6,268 nt of DNA from Phycisphaerales bacterium. GTDB taxonomy: Bacteria > Planctomycetota > Phycisphaerae > Phycisphaerales > SM1A02. A program made the translations under genes and the position numbers. The stretch covers positions 1 through 6,268 of the forward strand of contig SLJD01000415.1 of NCBI GenBank assembly GCA_007135295.1. Reading direction: 5' to 3'. The notes beneath the pieces are model-generated. The model ran no database searches. It had not been told where the DNA came from and saw only the letters and a program-made list of their open reading frames with translations. Numbering within the stretch: position 1 is the first letter of the stretch; the number at the start of each line of letters is the position of its first letter. This document shows positions 1 through 4,426 of the stretch, piece by piece.

Positions 1-1
1 C

Positions 2-784
2 GTCGGTCGCCAGGACGATCATGCACGACCCGCCGCGCTGATCCGGGTCGGTATCGCGATCGGCGCCGCCCCGGCTTTCTGAATCGATGCCTTCGATCTC
101 ATCGCGAAAGGAGTAGCGGCCGAGTTGCTCGCCGAGCCGCCGGCCGTCGATCGACAGCACACCGCCGTAGTTGGCCTGCACGAGCGCCCCGACCGTCCAC
201 CCGCCGAGCGACGCGGGCAGGACCCGCGAACTCGTGCCCATACCCGCCTTGAAGCCGAGGGCGGTCGTCCCCGTCCCGCCGCCGACGCATCCCTCCGCCA
301 CCGGGCCGGCTTCGGCGGCGTTGATCGCGCGGATGACGTCATCTTCCGTAACGCGCAGGGCGCGCATGTCGCTGAGTTTGCGGTCGCTGCATTCGCCGGC
401 GACGGGGTTGATCGATCGGGCGTCGTCATGCTGGTCGATGGTCCATCGCACGATCGCCTGAGCGGCGGTGCCGACCGCGAGCGTGTTGGTCAGCACGATC
501 GGCGTTTCGAGCAGGCCGATCTCTCCGATCTGAATGAGTCCCGTGCACTTGCCGTGCCCGTTGCCGACCGCGTACCCGGCGTGGAGTTTCTCGTGAAAGA
601 TGCTGCCGTCGTGCGGGACTACTGCCGTCACGCCGGTTCGTATGGACTCGCCTTCGATGATCGTCACATGGCCGACGCGCACGCCGGGCAGATCGGTGAT
701 GGCGTTGAGTGAGCCGATCGGCAGGACGCCGGGGGTGATGCCGAGTTCACGGATGCGGCAGCGATCAGAAGCGGTCGAAGTCAT
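2..784 (-). CDS. P1-family (DmpA-like) aminopeptidase, N-terminal part, cut by window edge
   Basis: The frame reads open for 261 codons from the ATG at 784 to the left window edge, so the C-terminal part is missing. The family (MEROPS P1, DmpA/BapA type) holds N-terminal nucleophile amidohydrolases made as one chain that cleaves itself at Gly-Ser into alpha and beta subunits; members remove N-terminal amino acids, including D-Ala, Gly or beta-amino acids. Seen here: ITDLPGVRVGH near residues 29-39, RTGVTAVVPH near 51-60, AGYAVGNGHGKCTG, NPVAGE ending at Glu131, the glycine-rich GCVGGGTGTT, ALVQANYGG with Asn205, and GGSCMIVLATD with the predicted nucleophile Ser253. The family Asn and Ser (about 218 and 250 in DmpA) are thus present, but the position I align with catalytic Tyr146 is Lys136. 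The Asn-to-Ser interval is about 16 residues longer than in DmpA because of an acidic, Arg-rich insert just before the cleavage site. There is no signal peptide. A strong ribosome binding site (AAGGAG, 10 nt upstream) fixes the start. The 836-1417 gene lies 51 bp upstream on the same strand, so an operon is likely. Confidence 0.9.
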   Translation of the reverse strand, partial: MTSTASDRCRIRELGITPGVLPIGSLNAITDLPGVRVGHVTIIEGESIRTGVTAVVPHDGSIFHEKLHAGYAVGNGHGKCTGLIQIGEIGLLETPIVLTNTLAVGTAAQAIVRWTIDQHDDARSINPVAGECSDRKLSDMRALRVTEDDVIRAINAAEAGPVAEGCVGGGTGTTALGFKAGMGTSSRVLPASLGGWTVGALVQANYGGVLSIDGRRLGEQLGRYSFRDEIEGIDSESRGGADRDTDPDQRGGSCMIVLATD

Positions 785-794
785 GTGAAGCGGG

Positions 795-800
795 CTCCTT
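795..800 (-). promoter_or_regulatory. Shine-Dalgarno site of the P1 peptidase gene
   Basis: On the minus strand this reads AAGGAG, followed by 10 nt and the ATG at 784. It is a near-perfect anti-16S match and supports the chosen start. Confidence 0.7.
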
Positions 801-835
801 GCGGGCAGATGGCGTCGAGGCCAGGACGTGTTTTG

Positions 836-1417
836 TCATGGCGTGTTGTTCGGCGGGCCATCATCGCTATCGTCATCGTTGTTGTCGACGCCGTCGTCGG
901 ATTGGCGGTTCTGCTCATCGAGCGGGGTGATGCACTGGGCTGCGTACTGGACCGCCTGTTCCGGCCCGCCGACGCACGGCAATCCCGGGCCGCGCCACCG
1001 CCGCTCGTCGTGAATGAAGGCGACGTAGCCGTACCCCTGCCGCTCGGAGAGGTTGTCGTTGATGACGACGGGGACGAACCCCAGCCGCATGTTATTGACC
1101 GTCATCGTGAACCGCGCACGCTCGGTGCGATCGAAACGGACTGAATACCGGTATCGCATCTCACGCAGGAACAGACTCGTCCCGCGAATGAGTTCCCGGC
1201 ATCGTTCGTCATCCACATCGCGGATGTCATCGGATTCGTCGTTGCGGGGCGGCTGCGGCGGCCGGAATCGCAGCAGTACGGCCATGCTGACCGCACCTGC
1301 CGCGATGATCATCGCCGCCCACATCCACACGGACGGTTCCACCGCGAGCAGCACGATGCCCACCGCGGTCATCAATCCCGATAACGCGAGCAACACGGTT
1401 CGGCCGGTGATGAGCAT
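836..1417 (-). CDS. hypothetical protein with two N-terminal membrane helices and an acidic tail
   Basis: This 193-residue protein matches no family I recognise. Two hydrophobic segments, about residues 6-26 and 31-49, are separated by a short PSVWMW turn and look like a membrane hairpin; the Arg-Pro-rich stretch after them (RFRPPQPPR) suggests the C-terminal domain is cytoplasmic. That domain (about 60-165) has an amphipathic segment (CRELIRGTSLFLREMRYRY) followed by alternating strand-like sequence (ARFTMTVNNMRLGFVPVVIND, GYGYVAFIHDERRW). The last 30 residues are very rich in Asp and Asn and are probably disordered. An in-frame TAA lies four codons upstream and only one ATG is available between it and the conserved-looking part, so the start is well fixed even though no Shine-Dalgarno sequence is visible. 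It lies just upstream of the P1 peptidase gene on the same strand, with a 51-bp gap and no terminator between them, so shared transcription is likely. Reading-frame reality is supported by length and membrane pattern, not by homology. Confidence 0.7.
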   Translation of the reverse strand: MLITGRTVLLALSGLMTAVGIVLLAVEPSVWMWAAMIIAAGAVSMAVLLRFRPPQPPRNDESDDIRDVDDERCRELIRGTSLFLREMRYRYSVRFDRTERARFTMTVNNMRLGFVPVVINDNLSERQGYGYVAFIHDERRWRGPGLPCVGGPEQAVQYAAQCITPLDEQNRQSDDGVDNNDDDSDDGPPNNTP

Positions 1418-1418
1418 G

Positions 1419-1433
1419 GCCGTAGTTTACGGC
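1419..1433 (-). promoter_or_regulatory. perfect inverted repeat abutting the start codon of the 193-residue protein gene
   Basis: Six-base arms GCCGTA and TACGGC flank a GTT spacer, ending one base from the ATG at 1417. In the minus-strand transcript this would be a 6-bp hairpin with a 3-nt loop where a ribosome binding site would normally lie. In DNA it could instead be an operator: TAAACT inside it resembles a -10 box on the minus strand. The symmetry is seen directly; the role is inferred. Confidence 0.35.
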
Positions 1434-1467
1434 AACGGGCGGGCACACACTGCTCGCCGTGATGGGT

Positions 1468-1511
1468 AAAGGTGCAAAGGTGTGACGGCGGAGCGGTGCG
1501 GCTGGTAGGAT
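1468..1511 (+). promoter_or_regulatory. possible promoter region of the Rieske gene with a short direct repeat
   Basis: The spacer between the two divergent genes holds a tandem repeat, AAAGGTG at 1468-1474 and again at 1476-1482 (8-bp period), followed by TGTGAC at 1481-1486 and a -10-like TAGGAT at 1506-1511. The -35 match is poor. It is placed where a promoter for the downstream gene is expected, about 70 bp before its start. Confidence 0.25.
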
Positions 1512-1579
1512 GCCTCAAGCGCGGCCGGGCGGCGGCTGCGCGACACAAACGCGCCATTCACAATCCAGGGAGAAGCGGC

Positions 1580-1888
1580 ATGTCGGAATTCGTCAAGGTG
1601 GCCCGGACCAGTGACGTGCCGGACGGCGGCGCGACGTGCGTTGAAGTCGGCGGGCATCGAATCGCCCTGTTCAATCTCGGCGGCGAGTTCTACGCCACGG
1701 ACGATACCTGCACACACGCCGAGGCGTCACTCAGCGAAGGCGAAGTTGTCGGCGATGAGGTCATGTGCCCGCTGCACTTCGCCACGTTCCGGATCCAGAC
1801 CGGCGAAGTGCTCAGCCCGCCCGCCGACGACGACCTGCAGACCTACGAGGTTCGTGTCGACGGCGAGGACGTTCTCATCCGCATCTGA
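1580..1888 (+). CDS. Rieske-type [2Fe-2S] ferredoxin
   Basis: This 102-residue soluble protein is a stand-alone Rieske domain. It carries the cluster motif C44-T-H46 then C63-P-L-H66 (C-x-H-x16-C-x2-H), followed by FATF and TGEVLSPPADDDLQTYEVRVDGEDVLI, which is the typical end of bacterial dioxygenase-type ferredoxins (BphF-like) and of the NirD-like small subunit. The two Cys and two His bind the 2Fe-2S cluster, which passes single electrons to a partner enzyme. Such ferredoxins usually have a Gly after the last His (CPLHG); here it is Phe67, a variant that I recall from some orphan family members. The start at 1580 has a purine-rich GGGAGA at 1568-1573 about 6 nt upstream; the frame stays open to 1472 but that extension looks non-coding. 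No oxygenase, reductase or nitrite reductase gene is nearby, so the partner is unknown. Family assignment is firm, cellular role is not. Confidence 0.93.
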   Translation: MSEFVKVARTSDVPDGGATCVEVGGHRIALFNLGGEFYATDDTCTHAEASLSEGEVVGDEVMCPLHFATFRIQTGEVLSPPADDDLQTYEVRVDGEDVLIRI

Positions 1889-1889
1889 T

Positions 1890-1911
1890 CACCCGAAGTA
1901 CGACGCGGGTG
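1890..1911 (+). terminator. hairpin just after the Rieske gene, possible weak terminator
   Basis: CACCCG at 1890-1895 pairs with CGGGTG at 1906-1911 around a 10-nt loop, starting two bases after the stop codon. No U-tract follows directly, so if it ends transcription it does so weakly or with help from Rho; it could also protect the mRNA end. Confidence 0.3.
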
Positions 1912-2010
1912 CTCGTGGTCGGTGCGAAATTAGTCTTGTTTGCGCCGGTCAGGTTTCGTTGTGGCCCGCGCTTTGTCGCCTGCGATGCGGCCCGGTTCGG
2001 CCGATTGGTC

Positions 2011-2016
2011 TATCAT
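2011..2016 (+). promoter_or_regulatory. possible -10 element upstream of the lipoprotein gene
   Basis: TATCAT lies 57 bp before the ATG at 2073, at a suitable distance for a sigma-70 type -10 box. I cannot find a good -35 box 16-18 bp upstream, so this rests on the -10 match alone. Confidence 0.25.
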
Positions 2017-2024
2017 CCCGCTGC

Positions 2025-2042
2025 GAAGGCGGGGTCGCCTTC
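2025..2042 (+). promoter_or_regulatory. perfect 7-bp hairpin in the lipoprotein leader
   Basis: GAAGGCG at 2025-2031 and CGCCTTC at 2036-2042 form a perfect stem with a 4-nt loop (GGGT). It ends 30 bp before the start codon and leaves the ribosome binding site AGGGGA (2061-2066) free. It has no T-tract, so it is more likely a 5' leader structure or a protein site than a terminator. Confidence 0.3.
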
Positions 2043-2072
2043 ACACCACTTACCACGTACAGGGGATTGACA

Positions 2073-2528
2073 ATGCAACGTTCGACATCCATCGCGGCGG
2101 CCCTTGCGGCTGCCATGCTCAGCGCATTCGTTCTGACCGGCTGCGGCCAGACGGCTGAGGCCCAGGCTCAGGGAACATACGAACTCGATCGGGATCGCGC
2201 CCGGGCGGACGTGCAGGAACATATCGATTCTCTGGAAGAGGACTCGGAAGAGCGGGCGGAGATGGAGATGTTCGCAAACATCCTCAATGACATGTCGGTG
2301 ACGCTCGTGCTGCGGGACGAAAGTGTCGCGGAGATGTCCATGACCATGATGGGCATGACCGAGCAGGACACCGGCACGTGGACAATCGACGGCGAGGCCA
2401 TCAGAATCACCAGCGACACCGGCGATACGGTCACGGGCACGCTGCGCAACGGAGCGCTCGAACTCGACATGAGCGACGATGATGGCGAAATGCCGTTCCC
2501 GATGGTTCTCCGCCGCGTCGAGGACTGA
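2073..2528 (+). CDS. small lipoprotein with a lipocalin-like domain
   Basis: This 151-residue protein begins with a lipoprotein signal peptide: Arg3, a hydrophobic alanine/leucine-rich core, then the lipobox L21-T-G-C24, so Cys24 is the predicted lipidated first residue of the mature protein. After a short Ala/Gln linker, GTYELD starts the folded part. Residues about 40-73 are highly charged and probably helical. From about 75 onwards the pattern of short strands (SVTLVLRD, GTWTIDGEAIRITS, TVTGTLRNGALELDM, FPMVLRRVED) resembles the small lipocalin-like proteins common in planctomycetes, whose function is mostly unknown. A Met-rich patch (M88, M90, M92, M93, M95) lies in one strand. The start has AGGGGA six nt upstream and begins an ideal signal peptide; the frame is open much further back but that part overlaps the Rieske gene out of phase. 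It appears to be a single-gene unit. Confidence 0.85.
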   Translation: MQRSTSIAAALAAAMLSAFVLTGCGQTAEAQAQGTYELDRDRARADVQEHIDSLEEDSEERAEMEMFANILNDMSVTLVLRDESVAEMSMTMMGMTEQDTGTWTIDGEAIRITSDTGDTVTGTLRNGALELDMSDDDGEMPFPMVLRRVED

Positions 2529-2570
2529 TCTCCCGCGTCGATTGAAGGCGAGCATTTCAACCGGGCCGAT

Positions 2571-2616
2571 CCGCGTGCGTGAGGGAACGTTGATGGGCGT
2601 TCTTCACGCGACGCGG
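2571..2616 (+). terminator. long bulged hairpin downstream of the lipoprotein gene
   Basis: Three stem blocks stack: CCGCGT (2571-2576) with ACGCGG (2611-2616), GCGTGA (2577-2582) with TCACGC (2604-2609), and GGAACG (2584-2589) with CGTTCT (2598-2603, one G-U pair). This gives about 18 pairs interrupted by two single-G bulges, capped by an 8-nt loop. It starts 43 nt after the lipoprotein stop codon. No T-tract follows directly, so it may be an mRNA 3'-end stabiliser, a processing site or part of a compound terminator. The structure is read directly from sequence; function is inferred. Confidence 0.45.
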
Positions 2617-2654
2617 CTCCGGTCTGACGTCGCTATTCCGGGGCACACTTTTTT
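2616..2654 (+). terminator. possible intrinsic terminator after the lipoprotein gene
   Basis: GCTCCGG (2616-2622) pairs with CCGGGGC (2638-2644) over 7 bp including one G-U pair, with a 15-nt loop. After four bases comes a run of six T (2649-2654), the only such run I noted in the window. The large loop and the offset of the T-run weaken the call. It shares only base 2616 with the preceding long hairpin. Confidence 0.4.
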
Positions 2655-2697
2655 GTGACGGTACTTATTGGTAACGGCACTGTCGGGCCATTCCGTT

Positions 2698-2713
2698 GTG
2701 TGATTATTCACAC
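2698..2713 (+). promoter_or_regulatory. perfect 16-bp palindrome upstream of the 515-residue protein gene, operator-like
   Basis: GTGTGATTATTCACAC has perfect 6-base arms around TTAT. The half-sites TGTGA/TCACA equal those of CRP, but the 4-bp spacer matches the FNR/DNR layout rather than the 6-bp CRP layout. It lies 62 bp before the first ATG of the downstream gene. An extended -10-like TGTGATTAT lies within it, so a bound protein could block or position polymerase. The regulator is not identifiable from this window. Confidence 0.4.
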
Positions 2714-2742
2714 GCAGCGGTGAGGGGAAGGCGGCAGGGCAC

Positions 2743-2760
2743 CGAGGCATATCGAGGCAT
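2743..2760 (+). repeat. tandem direct repeat ahead of the 515-residue protein gene
   Basis: CGAGGCAT occurs at 2743-2750 and 2753-2760, a 10-bp period that puts both copies on the same DNA face. This layout is usual for response-regulator sites but two copies of an 8-mer could also be chance. Confidence 0.35.
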
Positions 2761-2775
2761 GAGGGGTTATAAGGA

Positions 2776-4323
2776 ATGGACGAATCAGGGTATGGAGCGC
2801 CAGGCGTGATGAGTGTTTCAGGGAAGGATCGAATGCCGGACAAAGGCGGGCGATGGAAGAAACGTTCTCTCGTCCTCGTGGCGGTCGGGGGGGTGCTGTT
2901 GCTCGGGGTGACGGCCGTCTTCTGCTCGGTCGGATGGCTGATTTATCGAGTCGAATCCGGGGAGATTGTCCGCGGCACCGACTACGGAGCCAAACTGAAC
3001 GAGTTGGCGCTCCATGCCCAGCCGGATGACCCCGATGCCTGGGGCGACCTTCTCGACATCGGCGAAGACATCAGTAATTCGACAATCACGTTCGATCCTG
3101 GCGATTTTGTGCCGCGTGACGTGTTCGACGAAGGTGAGCCGGATCTCGCTCGCCTTTCGATGCGATTGCCCGACTCCGAGCGGGACGATGCTCGGGAGTT
3201 GAAGTTTCTCCGCGATCTTGATGAAGCAGGCATGTTTGATCGCCTTGTGGAGGCGTCGGCCAAGCCGTCGCTGCGGATACCTTTTCCGGATGGCGAAACC
3301 CTGCCCCTGAGTTATTTTCCTCGGGAACTGTCAGTTGTTTCACGGGCGGCGGCGTTCCTGCCGTACCGTATGTATTGGCTGGCGGAGGAAAGCCGAACGG
3401 ATGAGATCCCCGAGATCGTCAAAGCGTCACTCGATCTGGCCGAGGCGCTGTCGCGCAATCCGTCATTGAACGCCTACACCGCGGCGCAGGATGTTACTCT
3501 GAAAACTCTGAGGACGCTCAATCATGTCCTGCGCCGATACGATCTGGATGAGCAGACATACCTTGATCTGATGATCCTCGTGAACGAGTGGGAAGGGCTG
3601 GCCTCCCCCGATCTCGCGCTTGAAGGGCTCCGGTTGGCCACGCGAGATCTTATTCAATCGACCCACACCGATCTTGGGGGCGGCGGCTACCTTGATCTTG
3701 AAGTTTTCTACGAGGTGACGCGCGGCCGGAAAAAAGACCTCTCGCGTTTCGGCCGCATCCGGGGAGCACTGACAACCGCGCCTCGCGAGGAGACGGTTTC
3801 CCGCCTTGATGAGATCATCGGGAAGTGGAAATCACTTGAGAACATACGCGCCGACGCCCATCAGCGTCTGCTGTCGGCGAGCGAAAGCTCCGATCTGAGG
3901 AGCAGCGTCTTTGACCTGGACGAGCATCGGCACATTTTCTTCGACGCATTTCCATGGATGACTCGGCCTGTCAAACAGAACCGCGTGATTGAAACAGACC
4001 GCCTCGGGACACTCGTTCTGCTGGCGGTGAAGGCACATCGCATTCGCCATGGCGACGTTCCTGAGGCGCTCGACGATCTTGTTCCCGAATTCCTCGACGA
4101 CGTGCCGGTGGCTCCGGTCAGCGGCATGCCGTTTCACTATCGTCGATTGGTCGATGATGCGTATGGACGCGCGTATGTGCTCTACTCGGCGGGGCTGAAC
4201 GGATCGGATGACGGCGGCGTGGGCAGCATCATGCAGCGCATGCCGGATCCGCTGGTCGTGGATTATCTGGATCGGGAAGTTGACTACATCATCAACGTCA
4301 TCGGCCGATCGCCGGATGATTGA
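2776..4323 (+). CDS. membrane-anchored protein with a large extracytoplasmic domain, planctomycete-type C-terminal module
   Basis: This 515-residue protein has a short cytoplasmic N-terminus with basic residues (RWKKR, 26-30), one membrane helix at about 32-57, and a large, mostly helical and acidic domain predicted to face the periplasm. I do not recognise the central part (about 60-400). At about 408-482 the sequence LVLLAVKAHRIRHGDVPEALDDLVPEFLDDVPVAP... with FHYRR, VLYSAGLNG and SDDGG resembles a module that recurs at the end of planctomycete proteins and recalls the C-terminal part of type II secretion pseudopilins, including the Asp/Gly-rich end that binds calcium there. A structural role at the envelope is possible but not shown. 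The start is uncertain: ATG 2776 has GAGGGG 9 nt upstream, ATG 2809 (residue 12) has a GGAG further off, and ATG 2833 (residue 20) has AAGGA 4 nt upstream and gives a compact basic N-terminus before the helix. It is a single gene, convergent with alanine dehydrogenase. Confidence 0.85.
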   Translation: MDESGYGAPGVMSVSGKDRMPDKGGRWKKRSLVLVAVGGVLLLGVTAVFCSVGWLIYRVESGEIVRGTDYGAKLNELALHAQPDDPDAWGDLLDIGEDISNSTITFDPGDFVPRDVFDEGEPDLARLSMRLPDSERDDARELKFLRDLDEAGMFDRLVEASAKPSLRIPFPDGETLPLSYFPRELSVVSRAAAFLPYRMYWLAEESRTDEIPEIVKASLDLAEALSRNPSLNAYTAAQDVTLKTLRTLNHVLRRYDLDEQTYLDLMILVNEWEGLASPDLALEGLRLATRDLIQSTHTDLGGGGYLDLEVFYEVTRGRKKDLSRFGRIRGALTTAPREETVSRLDEIIGKWKSLENIRADAHQRLLSASESSDLRSSVFDLDEHRHIFFDAFPWMTRPVKQNRVIETDRLGTLVLLAVKAHRIRHGDVPEALDDLVPEFLDDVPVAPVSGMPFHYRRLVDDAYGRAYVLYSAGLNGSDDGGVGSIMQRMPDPLVVDYLDREVDYIINVIGRSPDD

Positions 4324-4345
4324 CACGGACTGACTGATCCAGTGA

Positions 4346-4399
4346 CCGGAACTGCGGATTCCGGCGGACTCGCCGGGGCGGTCAGACCGGCTGAGCCGG
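4346..4399. terminator. hairpin-rich convergent spacer, possible bidirectional terminator
   Basis: The 103-bp gap between two convergent genes is filled with GC-rich inverted repeats: CCGGAA/TTCCGG (4346-4351 and 4359-4364), CCGGCG/CGCCGG (4361-4366 and 4371-4376, loop GACT), CGGTC/GACCG (4379-4383 and 4385-4389) and the near-palindrome CCGGCTGAGCCGG (4387-4399). The first two share bases and are mutually exclusive. No T-tract is present on either strand, so termination would not be of the classic intrinsic type. Confidence 0.4.
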
Positions 4400-4426
4400 G
4401 CCGTGGAAAAGCGGCGATCCCGAACG

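Noticed and set aside
125..712. A 195-codon plus-strand frame opposite the P1 peptidase gene
   Set aside because: It is antisense to an unmistakable peptidase reading and has shadow-like composition; no ribosome binding site.
1611..2072. Upstream extension of the lipoprotein frame through the Rieske gene
   Set aside because: It overlaps the Rieske gene out of phase, and a true signal peptide with a ribosome binding site starts at 2073.
2604..2843. A 79-codon minus-strand frame in the spacer before the 515-residue protein gene
   Set aside because: Its sequence has no recognisable domain, it overlaps regulatory-looking palindromes and the start of the plus-strand gene, and no ribosome binding site was seen.
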